From a virus, in IMG/VR virus record IMGVR_UViG_3300042868_006287, positions 1 to 25,861 of that record: a stretch of 25,861 nucleotides of DNA; one strand, written 5' to 3'. Both the position numbers and the translations under genes were made by a program. Positions 19,855 through 25,861 of this stretch are shown here, piece after piece (position 1 is the stretch's first letter; each line of letters begins with the position of its first letter). A model generated the notes under the pieces. The model saw only the letters and a program-made list of their open reading frames with translations. It searched no databases and was not told where the DNA came from.

Positions 19855-21287
19855 TTTTCAATCGCCTTTTTGATTTCTCGGACTTCTTCTCTTAGCTCTT
19901 TAATAGCTTCAATCAGAAGTGGAAGCGCTCTCTCATACCTAACTGTAAGGTATTTTTCGTCGATTGGAGCAGGGGCAACAATTTCTGGCAAAATTGCTTG
20001 CATTTGTTGAGCAGATACGCCAGCCTCACGCTGTACCTTGTACCCCAGAGCTTGGGCTATTTCATTGGCCTCATAGTAGAAACCATCAAGGCTGCACAAC
20101 TTATCAAGCGCATTTTCAATTTTACCCAGACGCGTTTTTAAACGGTCGTCAGAGTAGTACGCGGTGATGTTGTTGGTCGCACGAATCTCACCAGCAGTGC
20201 CAGAACCGGCTGTGCCCACACCAACTGAATTGAATTGCGAGTTTTGTGACGTGCTGGTAAACGTGGCTGCTGAACCCGATGCGTTACCTGTTAAAGAAGC
20301 TGTAATTGTCCCAGCAGAAAAGTTACCCGAGCCATCACGCGCAACGATTGCGGACGCGGTATTTGCATTGGTTGCTGTAGTTGCTGAGTTGCTGACTTTT
20401 AACGCCGTGGAAATTGTTGCCAGCTTGGTGTCCACAATACCAGCAGAAGCGTTGATGTCTGCATTGACAATCACCCCTGCGGCAATACTTGTTGCGTTTC
20501 CAACTGAAGTTACATCTCCGGTCAGGTTGGCGTTGGTAACCACCGTAGCTGCATTACCAACTGAAGTTACGCCCCCAGTAAGGTTAGCGTTTGTAACAAC
20601 TGTAGTCGCGTTACCAACGGAAGTAACCATACCCGTCAAGTTGGCGTTAGTAGTTACGTTACCAGCGGTTAAGCCCGAAGCAGTGCCTGTCAAGTTAGTG
20701 GCTGTGCCGCTAGAGGGTGTACCCAATGCACCGCCGTTAACGACAAACGCCCCGGAAGAACCTGTATTTATCCCAAGTGCAGTAGCTACGCCAGTGCCAA
20801 GAGATGTGATGCCTGTACCGCCAGAAGCAGCCGGGAGCGCAGAACCCAAAGTCAAAGAAGTGAGGTACGAAACCGCATCAACAACGTTTGTGCCATTGTT
20901 GTAAACCAATGTGGCCTTGCCCGCAGGGACAGATATGCCTGTGCCTGAAGTGTTCTTAATCGTTTTGGCTCCAGTGCCGGTGTTATTAATAAGGTAAAAC
21001 TTCTCAATCTGGCAACCAGAACCAAGTATTAAATTACGTACAGAACCAATACCCGTAGAGCTTTCTGTTATGTTTAAACGTAAATTTCTGGCCGCTTGGG
21101 TTGTTGCAGAGTCTGTTAATGTAATTGTTACATCTGCGTCCGTTGCAAAATCTACGGTGGCAGAGCCTGTAATGGCCTCTCCCAAAACTGCATCACCCAG
21201 ATTTGTGTTGGTAAGGGTACCCCATTGACCTGAGTTTTGCCCTGTTTCAAGCAACTCTATTTTAAGTGCTGACCATGTTGATGCCAT
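19851..21287 (-). CDS. Tail fibre with C-terminal S74 intramolecular chaperone
   Basis: This 478-residue fibre protein opens with MASTWSALKIELLETGQNSG and QWGTLTNTNLGDAVLGEAIT, a virion-attachment region common in phage fibres. The shaft is Ser/Thr/Gly/Ala/Val-rich and includes three copies of a 19-residue repeat (TNANLTGxVTSVGNAxxVV, residues 213-269). The C-terminal 100 residues are an S74-type intramolecular chaperone. They contain YYSDDRLK with Ser379 and Lys384, the serine-lysine dyad at the family's usual spacing of five, followed by LDGFYYEAN, GVSAQQMQAILPEIV and LIEAIKELREEVREI. Known S74 domains trimerise the fibre and then cut themselves off before Ser379, leaving about 378 residues. 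The ATG at 21287 follows AGGAG by six bases. Confidence 0.92.
   Translation of the reverse strand: MASTWSALKIELLETGQNSGQWGTLTNTNLGDAVLGEAITGSATVDFATDADVTITLTDSATTQAARNLRLNITESSTGIGSVRNLILGSGCQIEKFYLINNTGTGAKTIKNTSGTGISVPAGKATLVYNNGTNVVDAVSYLTSLTLGSALPAASGGTGITSLGTGVATALGINTGSSGAFVVNGGALGTPSSGTATNLTGTASGLTAGNVTTNANLTGMVTSVGNATTVVTNANLTGGVTSVGNAATVVTNANLTGDVTSVGNATSIAAGVIVNADINASAGIVDTKLATISTALKVSNSATTATNANTASAIVARDGSGNFSAGTITASLTGNASGSAATFTSTSQNSQFNSVGVGTAGSGTAGEIRATNNITAYYSDDRLKTRLGKIENALDKLCSLDGFYYEANEIAQALGYKVQREAGVSAQQMQAILPEIVAPAPIDEKYLTVRYERALPLLIEAIKELREEVREIKKAIEK
20481..20651 (-). repeat. 57-bp tandem repeat (three units) in tail fibre shaft
   Basis: Three consecutive 57-base units encode TNANLTGMVTSVGNATTVV, TNANLTGGVTSVGNAATVV and TNANLTGDVTSVGNATSIA (residues 213-269 of the fibre). 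They differ mainly in a few residues, indicating tandem duplication. A trimeric beta-rich shaft is likely. Confidence 0.85.
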
Positions 21288-21296
21288 TTTTAACTC

Positions 21297-22577
21297 CTAA
21301 GTCGTTGCAATGGCAGTCCAACCTGCCGTTTGCGTGTTGCCGATATTTTGCCAGTTTGCAGTCTGTGTATTATCAATTATTTCCCAGAATGGTCGTGCAG
21401 TCAACCCATCTGTGCCTGTTGCTAACTCGTTAATAGACGCAATAAACGCCGCCGCTGCTACTAAGGTATCCGCGCTTACCGCTGTTTCCGTTACCGATGC
21501 ATTAAAACTTGCTTGCGCCGTAATTACATCTGCCCCCGTAGCGGTTTCTGTAATTGCCGCATTAACTACAACTACCGCCGTTACTGCATCTGTGCCTGTC
21601 GCCGTTTCTTGTATATTTCCAAAATATACAAGACTTCCGGTTATGTTATCTGTTCCGGTTGCTGTCTCTCCAACTGTAGCCGCGTACACAGGTAGGCTTG
21701 TTATGTCATCTAATCCAGTGGCTGTTTCGGCTACCAATACTGCAAAATTAACAGTAGAAACAATGGCATCGCTACCCGTACTTGTCTCGGTAACAGAAAC
21801 TCCAACACCGTTTGACCCCGTTATACCGTCTGTTCCTGTAGATAATTCTGAAACAGATGCTACATAAATGGGTACAGAACTAATCGCATCCGTACCTGTA
21901 GCTGTTTCGCTAACAGAAACTCCAACACCGTTTGACCCCGTTATAGCGTCTGTTCCCGTTGCACTTTCAGTAACCGAGGAACTCAATGTAAGTAATGAAT
22001 TAGCGGCATCTAATCCTGTAGCTGTCTCGGTAACCTGCGCCGCAAACGCTGCTACCGCTACAACATCGTCTGTTCCCGTCGCCGTTTCGCTTACTGTTGG
22101 ATTAAGCGTTAAAGTAGAAACTACCGCATCAGTAGCAGTGGCTAATTCACCTTCTCCGCCCCACGAATTACTACCCCAAGCGCTTTCGCCCCAGCCCGTG
22201 CCCGCTATTACCGCATCGTATACTTCACCACCTACTGTTGCATCTGTACCCGTGGCAGTCTCAGCAATTACCGCGCCTACAGCTATGACCGAAGAAATTG
22301 CGTCTGTTCCTGTGCTTGCCTCTGTTACCGTTGCAGCATATAGCGGCCCGCCTTCTGTAGCGTCTGTCCCTGTTGACGTTTCCGTTATGCTTGAGGTAAA
22401 TATCTTACCCGCTGCAATTACATCTGATCCAGTAGCTGTCTCGCTAACAGCGGGGGTTACACTTAATGCAGAAACAACTGCGTCTGCTCCAGTGGAGGTT
22501 TCGGCTATGGTGCTGTCGTAGGCGACAAAGCCACCCCAACCGCTGTCACCCCATGCGCCGTCACCCCACCCAGCCAT
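21297..22577 (-). CDS. Repeat-rich fibre or spike-like protein with Trp-Gly cassettes
   Basis: The 426-residue protein starts with MAGWGDGAWGDSGWGG. Eighteen units of about 20 residues follow, each close to xxxVxETATGTDAIxxxxxx. A second Trp-Gly cassette (GWGESAWGSNSWGG) takes the place of one unit after the fifth. The repeats are rich in Thr, Ala and Val and have no charged core, suggesting an elongated beta-solenoid or fibre. The tail has a short repeat (IxNTQTAxW twice) ending TAIATT. I recognise no enzyme or chaperone domain. Its place between small virion-type genes and the S74 fibre fits a tail or capsid fibre. The ribosome site (GGCGG) is weak. Related-looking repeats occur in uncharacterised environmental phage proteins. 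Confidence 0.75.
   Translation of the reverse strand: MAGWGDGAWGDSGWGGFVAYDSTIAETSTGADAVVSALSVTPAVSETATGSDVIAAGKIFTSSITETSTGTDATEGGPLYAATVTEASTGTDAISSVIAVGAVIAETATGTDATVGGEVYDAVIAGTGWGESAWGSNSWGGEGELATATDAVVSTLTLNPTVSETATGTDDVVAVAAFAAQVTETATGLDAANSLLTLSSSVTESATGTDAITGSNGVGVSVSETATGTDAISSVPIYVASVSELSTGTDGITGSNGVGVSVTETSTGSDAIVSTVNFAVLVAETATGLDDITSLPVYAATVGETATGTDNITGSLVYFGNIQETATGTDAVTAVVVVNAAITETATGADVITAQASFNASVTETAVSADTLVAAAAFIASINELATGTDGLTARPFWEIIDNTQTANWQNIGNTQTAGWTAIATT
21384..22520 (-). repeat. 60-bp-period tandem repeat array (18 units) in the fibre gene
   Basis: Eighteen protein units with a 20-residue period are encoded, each centred on ETATGTD or a close variant. The array is interrupted once by a Trp-Gly cassette (about 22155-22197). 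Units diverge mostly at flanking positions, except for one pair 120 bases apart that is nearly identical (21791-21836 and 21911-21956). The array is coding and in frame throughout. Confidence 0.9.
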
Positions 22578-22578
22578 A

Positions 22579-23157
22579 TTAAGCCGCCAAGCTGAATGTG
22601 TAAGTTACAGACAAGGTATCGCTGTTCACCACAGAACGGTCGCCGGGTGAGCCAAAATCTGCCGCAGAGAACAAAGTCCCAGTTGTACCACTCTTAGTAC
22701 TATCACTGGTCAGGAAAGCCCCGCCCACAGTCGCTGTGCCGTTGATGTTAAACACAGCAGGAGAAGCTGAGTTAGTTACCACGGAGGGATTAGCGGTTGT
22801 AGCTGTTACAAAAGTAGCGGTCACGCGGTTAGCGTTGCTGTATGCAGTAACTTCTGTCCAACCAGCATGGGAAGCCATTGTGTCGCCAGCCGCAGGTGTA
22901 TTAGAAGCGCCAGCGCCGTACAAACCAAGATACCAAGTGGTAATCTGGCTCACTGAAGTCAAAGCACTGCCAGCCATATACTGGAGGCCAACGTTGACTA
23001 CAAGATTCTTAGACTGTGCTTCCCACTTCAAGTTGCCGTCTTTGTCATGGCATTTAATTTCAAATAGGCCGGTTGCCTTTGCGCCCTCACCGGCTTTGGT
23101 ATTACAAGTTAAACCGCTAGAAACTACGTCAGTGGCTTTGGTTTTTTCAATAGTCAT
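22579..23157 (-). CDS. Putative virion structural protein (192 aa)
   Basis: I start at ATG 23157 (MTIEKTKATDVVSSGLTCNT), which has AGGAG five bases upstream overlapping the previous gene's stop; a longer frame to 23199 lacks a ribosome site. The region IKCHDKDGNLKWEAQSKNLV and then VNVGLQYMAGSALTSVSQIT resembles beta-sandwich proteins common among uncharacterised phage virion genes, as does the next segment (TWYLGLYGAGASNTPAAGDT). The second half is Ser/Thr/Ala-rich and beta-like, ending SLSVTYTFSLAA-like. I recognise no enzymatic motif. Two cysteines (C18 and one in IKCHD) are present. It is probably a head, neck or tail decoration protein, by composition and position between other virion genes. 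Confidence 0.8.
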   Translation of the reverse strand: MTIEKTKATDVVSSGLTCNTKAGEGAKATGLFEIKCHDKDGNLKWEAQSKNLVVNVGLQYMAGSALTSVSQITTWYLGLYGAGASNTPAAGDTMASHAGWTEVTAYSNANRVTATFVTATTANPSVVTNSASPAVFNINGTATVGGAFLTSDSTKSGTTGTLFSAADFGSPGDRSVVNSDTLSVTYTFSLAA

Positions 23158-23167
23158 GATGACTCCT

Positions 23168-23584
23168 TTAATTAATTCGTATAAGCGCGTTATCCGCATT
23201 GTTAGGCGGGAATTGAATTTGAAATTGCTGGTTTACTGTGGTTTGATCTACCCCAAAGTTCAGCACCCCTATTGATTTATTACTTTTAGAGAAATTATAA
23301 AGTAGTGCCCCCCGTGTTGTAAAGGATGAACCATTCCACGTTGGATTGCTAAAAGACACATACGCAACGTTTCCCGTCAGGGTTACCGTAACCCCTGTAA
23401 GAATTTCTCCGCCTGCTGTATAGGCTGTTCCAGATGTTTCATTGGAGGTACTGTATACAGTGGTGGTTTCATCTAGCGAAGCAGCAGACGTATACAACGC
23501 AATTTTTATTGTATCCACACTAAAATCATGCACAGCCAGCAAAAGCTGTTGTTTAAAACTGTTGGTCAATCCTGCTGTGATCAT
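23168..23584 (-). CDS. Conserved virion-type protein (138 aa), unknown role
   Basis: This 138-residue protein begins MITAGLTNSFKQQLLLAVHD. It continues through SVDTIKIALYTSAASLDETT, GYTAGGEILTG-like and TRGALLYNFSKSNKSIGVLN patterns. I recognise this as a widespread, unannotated phage family with an opening like MITAGLTNSFKxELLxGVHD. It is beta-rich and lacks a membrane segment or signal peptide. Conserved position near adaptor-like genes suggests a neck or tail component. GAGG five bases before ATG 23584 is the likely ribosome site. The gene ends with TAA at 23168-23170, whose A's form part of AGGAG of the next gene, so translation passes straight on. Confidence 0.82.
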   Translation of the reverse strand: MITAGLTNSFKQQLLLAVHDFSVDTIKIALYTSAASLDETTTVYSTSNETSGTAYTAGGEILTGVTVTLTGNVAYVSFSNPTWNGSSFTTRGALLYNFSKSNKSIGVLNFGVDQTTVNQQFQIQFPPNNADNALIRIN

Positions 23585-23587
23585 TGA

Positions 23588-24433
23588 TTACCTCACTGGC
23601 AAGCGAACTTGACCATCCTGATAAGCATCGCCACGTTGTTTGGCATCGCCCAAATTCTTCAACAACCCTAACGCTTCTTTGTATTTTCCGTCGTACAACG
23701 CCATCATGTCGGCCTCACCCTTCATGTAGGTGTACGCCTCAACCAGCGAGCCATACAAAAGCACCGTATCAAAGTTGTCGCCAAGCCATGAAGTACCCGC
23801 TGTAACAATAGACTCAGGGTAATAATAATAGTGCAGTTCCATTCCATAGGCAGCATTAGGAGTTGGCCCTACTATGAACACTAGCTCGTTGTCATTGCCA
23901 CTATTAGGCCCAAAAATAGCATAGTGTTTTGGTTTAGCCCGTTGCAAAGGGTTTGGATATGCTTCTCGAATAAAGTTAACGTCTCGATTAAGCAAATAAG
24001 TGTAATCGCCCTGAAACGTTAAAGTGCCAGATACAGTTGCCGTATTAGCAATTGTGAGCGTAACTGTAGTTCCTACAATCGTAGAAACCACCGCACCCAC
24101 TGCAATCCCTGTCCCAGAAACATACATTCCCGCCACAATATTCGTAGCACTGGACACTACAACGGTAAAAGCTGCCGCCGTTCCTGTTGCAGTTGGTGTT
24201 GCCACAGCGTACACGGCTAAAGAATAAGTAGAAAGAAAATCTGATGGACAATCTACATACTTGTTGCCCGGGGTCATAAATCCTGTTACGTTTTGGCGCA
24301 GATTAGCAACTTGAACACTATTGTTGATTCGTTGTTCTGCTTGTTTTACAAAAACAGGAATCTGCGCTACAAAAGATGTATCGGTATTTTCGGTATACGC
24401 TTGGATAGACGCGCTTAATTCAGAATAGTTCAT
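23588..24433 (-). CDS. Head-tail adaptor-like protein with inserted beta domain
   Basis: This 281-residue protein begins MNYSELSASIQAYTENTDTS and has a helical N-terminus (VFVKQAEQRINNSVQVANLR). After DCPSDFLSTYSLAV (62-74) comes an insertion at about 78-141, a Thr/Val/Ala-rich beta segment (GMYVSGTGIAVGAVVSTIVG). The conserved scaffold resumes at DYTYLLNRDVNFIREAYPNP, then ELHYYYYPESI, then a helical C-terminus. The scaffold resembles adaptor or neck proteins of podoviruses and similar phages. The inserted module looks like a beta-sandwich that varies between relatives. Start ATG 24433 overlaps the zinc-ribbon gene's stop as ATGA. The ribosome site is weak, again consistent with coupling. 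Confidence 0.8.
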   Translation of the reverse strand: MNYSELSASIQAYTENTDTSFVAQIPVFVKQAEQRINNSVQVANLRQNVTGFMTPGNKYVDCPSDFLSTYSLAVYAVATPTATGTAAAFTVVVSSATNIVAGMYVSGTGIAVGAVVSTIVGTTVTLTIANTATVSGTLTFQGDYTYLLNRDVNFIREAYPNPLQRAKPKHYAIFGPNSGNDNELVFIVGPTPNAAYGMELHYYYYPESIVTAGTSWLGDNFDTVLLYGSLVEAYTYMKGEADMMALYDGKYKEALGLLKNLGDAKQRGDAYQDGQVRLPVR

Positions 24434-24762
24434 GTGATGCTCGTCGTAACTGTTCCAAGCATAGCGCCTGCTACTAAATTTCTTGCAGGAGGCATGGGCC
24501 GCATGCCAATACTTGCAAAAGAAGTATCTCCCGTGTTCCCTACATAAACGTTAACGCCTAGTCGCCCCTCGGGACGCGGCTCCAACAACGCCTGAGGCTC
24601 GTTTAACGTGCGCTTGGGCTCAAGCTGCGGATGTTTAGGCTCATAGCACTCATCGCAGACCTTAAACCCTGTCCACTCTTTTTTAAGCTGATTTAGCTTG
24701 AACTGCTGACCACACTGATCACACAGAGCAAGACCAAATTTGCCAGAAGTGTAACCAGCCAT
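24430..24762 (-). CDS. Small zinc-ribbon virion-region protein
   Basis: This 110-residue protein has a zinc-ribbon at residues 14-39: CDQC and CDEC, separated by 18 residues. The following EPKHPQLEPKRTLNEPQALL is proline-rich. The C-terminal half (VNVYVGNTGDTSFASIGMRP) is beta-like. I recognise a widespread unannotated phage family with the same pattern (YTSGKxALxxCDxCGxxxxLxxLxKEWxGxxVCxECYEPKHPQ). Its location between two adaptor-like genes suggests a small neck component or assembly factor. The four cysteines strongly support zinc binding. Start ATG 24762 overlaps the preceding stop by one base (TGATG). Confidence 0.85.
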   Translation of the reverse strand: MAGYTSGKFGLALCDQCGQQFKLNQLKKEWTGFKVCDECYEPKHPQLEPKRTLNEPQALLEPRPEGRLGVNVYVGNTGDTSFASIGMRPMPPARNLVAGAMLGTVTTSIT

Positions 24763-25442
24763 CAGTAACTCTCCGTGTACGTAGGTACTGCAAAATAACT
24801 AGACCGTTCTCTGTCCTCTGCCGCTGCCCGAGCAAACTCTTCCTCATAAAACTGCTTGAGCATAGCAATACGATCTGGCGCTTTTTTAACAGCCAAATAG
24901 TATGCCAAACCTGCAGTCAAACAAGGCAGAAAGCGGAAAGAAATGTCCGCTGTATTGGTAACTGCACCGGTTTCTTGTATACGGCGAATGCCATAGTAGC
25001 GAAAGATGTACTGCTGCGTTGCATCGGGCGCGGGATACAGAAACAGCTTTGCCGGCACCGTGCGCTGCACATAAAACTGTGCAGGACGAGAAGGAGTGTA
25101 TTTATTTGGTGTGTGCAAATACTCTGCACTGCCAATCCGATCAATCGTAATATCTTGTTGATCAGATTGACCAGAATTAGTACGTATTACCGCAGACAAC
25201 ACATCTACTGTGTCATCCGGCAACGTGTACTCAAACGTATTAGCAACTAAGACCACCTGCCGCTGCTCAATCGTATACAGATTTAATCCGCGATTAGCCC
25301 ACTCAGCAAACATCAAGTTCAATGAGCGACGTGCAGTTAAAACGTCATACCCATCCCGAATCTGCAAGCCGCAGCGTTCATACGCTTCGGTGATGATCTC
25401 ATCGAAGTCCGGGTTGTAGGAAGAGACGCCAGAGGTAGTCAT
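24762..25442 (-). CDS. Head-tail adaptor / tail tubular A-like protein
   Basis: The 226-residue product begins MTTSGVSSYNPDFDEIITEA, then YERCGLQIRDGYDVLTARRS, a mostly helical region. The middle contains FEYTLPDDTVDVLSAVIRT, and later FRYYGIRRIQETGAVTNTAD, then a helical C-terminus (LAYYLAVKKAPDRIAMLKQF). This order resembles the adaptor protein that joins portal to tail in short-tailed phages (comparable to T7 gp11 or P22 gp4 in role). Homology to either by sequence alone cannot be confirmed here. It is the first adaptor-like gene in transcription order, after the capsid-region gene cut by the window edge. No strong ribosome site is visible (TATTAAAAA before ATG), so coupling to the preceding gene is likely. 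Confidence 0.82.
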   Translation of the reverse strand: MTTSGVSSYNPDFDEIITEAYERCGLQIRDGYDVLTARRSLNLMFAEWANRGLNLYTIEQRQVVLVANTFEYTLPDDTVDVLSAVIRTNSGQSDQQDITIDRIGSAEYLHTPNKYTPSRPAQFYVQRTVPAKLFLYPAPDATQQYIFRYYGIRRIQETGAVTNTADISFRFLPCLTAGLAYYLAVKKAPDRIAMLKQFYEEEFARAAAEDRERSSYFAVPTYTESY

Positions 25443-25445
25443 TTT

Positions 25446-25667
25446 TTAATAGATAGTTGCTTTTTGAGCACGGGCTGCACCTACGCCGCGCACAGAAACA
25501 GTTTCACCAGACACTGTCTTCTTAACAGGCTGACTCATGGTCTTGCCCTGTGGGCCGGCCATGTCGGCAACGCCGCCTGCAGCATAGCCTTTTTTCTTCA
25601 TGCCGCCGCTGGCACCCATCTTAGATTTCATCATGCCACCGCTGGCCATCATTTTAGATTTCATCAT
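25446..25667 (-). CDS. Met/Lys/Gly-rich microprotein with YAAGG motif
   Basis: I start this 73-residue protein at ATG 25667, because GGAG lies seven bases upstream; a longer frame extends to 25736 but overlaps the preceding gene in a different frame with no ribosome site. It begins MMKSKMMASGGMMKSKMGAS, then GGMKKKGYAAGGVADM, and ends VRGVGAARAQKATIY. The repeated (M/K)SKM(M/G)ASGGM unit is like the microprotein at 3949-4149. The C-terminal pattern VRGxGAAxxxKxT is familiar from many small phage proteins. Function unknown; a basic structural or packaging-linked peptide is a possibility. The first 14 bases overlap the end of the gene at the right edge. Confidence 0.78.
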   Translation of the reverse strand: MMKSKMMASGGMMKSKMGASGGMKKKGYAAGGVADMAGPQGKTMSQPVKKTVSGETVSVRGVGAARAQKATIY

Positions 25668-25860
25668 CTTTTTTCTCCTGATAGAGGTTGTTAAAAGTTT
25701 CTTCCGCATCCATGTACGAGTCATCTTGCTCTGCACAATGAATCCATTGGTTAGGCCTGAAATCAGGCGCTCCCTGTCCTGTAACCCAATAAGCGGGACT
25801 CGTTACACGGACCCTGTTGTTAGGCAGCGCCACAATATTCCCTGTCCATTTGCCCGCATC
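25654..25860 (-). CDS. C-terminal 68 codons of an unknown late gene (start outside window)
   Basis: I read this frame from the right edge: DAGKWTGNIVALPNNRVRVT, then SPAYWVTGQGAPDFRPNQWI, and ending NLYQEKKDDEI before TAA at 25656-25654. It is open from the window edge with sensible composition, and its stop lies 14 bases inside the next gene. It is therefore a partial, real coding region. I do not recognise the family, although the position just before adaptor-like genes suggests a head or head-completion protein. The acidic C-terminus (DDSYMDAEETFNNLYQEKKD) could be a flexible tail. Frame confidence is good; function is unknown. Confidence 0.7.
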   Translation of the reverse strand, partial: DAGKWTGNIVALPNNRVRVTSPAYWVTGQGAPDFRPNQWIHCAEQDDSYMDAEETFNNLYQEKKDDEI

Positions 25861-25861
25861 A

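Noticed and set aside
19216-20651. Diversity-generating retroelement acting on the fibre or adhesin
   Set aside because: No reverse transcriptase or template repeat is visible in this window; the variable-looking parts are simple tandem repeats.
20164-20904. 246-residue plus-strand open frame with Val/Pro-rich sequence
   Set aside because: It lies antisense to the S74 tail fibre, and the open frame reflects the repeated GTT/ACC-type codons of the fibre; no start signal.
21384-22520. CRISPR array (regular 60-bp spacing)
   Set aside because: The units are coding, have no constant repeat with unique spacers, no leader or cas genes, and protein-level conservation explains the spacing.
21310-22521. 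Two long plus-strand frames (185 and 217 codons) with SVPVAVS repeats
   Set aside because: These are antisense mirror translations of the 60-bp repeat gene; the repeats keep the opposite frame open as well.
1-25861. tRNA genes, integrase, attachment sites or insertion sequences
   Set aside because: Reading both strands I found no cloverleaf-like sequence, no recombinase motif and no terminal inverted repeats.

Overview
This window looks like part of the genome of a short-tailed (podovirus-like) tailed bacteriophage, probably known mainly from environmental, freshwater-type sequences. The evidence is a tightly packed block of virion genes with stop/start overlaps, a T4-type lysozyme next to a multi-TM holin-like protein, tail fibres (one with a C-terminal S74 self-cleaving chaperone), adaptor/nozzle-like tail proteins, and very large Ala/Gly/Gln/Pro-rich proteins of the kind carried inside virions. 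Many starts have AGGA/GGAG ribosome sites that overlap the upstream stop codon, which fits a Gram-negative bacterial host. I cannot name the host. I see no tRNA, integrase, reverse transcriptase, CRISPR array or insertion sequence, and no gene-free stretch longer than about 90 bases.

Layout. (1) 1-618, minus strand: two small genes of unknown function, the first cut by the window edge. (2) 619-708: divergent intergenic region with a good leftward sigma70-like promoter whose -10 box lies in a perfect 12-bp palindrome. (3) 709-2849, plus strand: a two-gene unit of an SNF2-type helicase and a PD-(D/E)XK (Cas4/RecB-like) nuclease, probably for replication or recombination. (4) 2835-2860: a hairpin terminator for the opposing minus-strand operon, with the nuclease stop codon in its loop. 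(5) 2932-25861, minus strand: one long late operon, read from right to left.

In transcription order the late operon contains: the end of an unknown gene (right edge); a Met/Lys/Gly-rich small protein; two head-tail adaptor-like proteins separated by a zinc-ribbon protein; two small virion-type proteins; a fibre made of 20-residue repeats; an S74-chaperone tail fibre; a 19-codon mini-ORF; a polyglycine adhesin-like protein; two small accessory proteins (one cupin-like); a lysis region (signal-peptide protein, coiled-coil protein, single-TM protein, holin-like protein, lysozyme); a large nozzle/hub-like protein; a 90-residue protein; four very large putative internal or ejection proteins; and finally four small genes (a second Met/Lys/Gly-rich protein, two basic proteins and an endonuclease VII-like HNH protein).

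The most distinctive features are an identically spaced Trp-Gly cassette shared by two virion proteins (and duplicated inside one of them), a regular 60-bp tandem repeat gene, short YAxGG-type motifs shared by several proteins, paralogous Met/Lys/Gly-rich microproteins near both ends of the late operon, a translationally coupled 19-residue ORF between fibre genes, and a possible small RNA between the last late gene and the terminator. I found no clear defence or anti-defence island.
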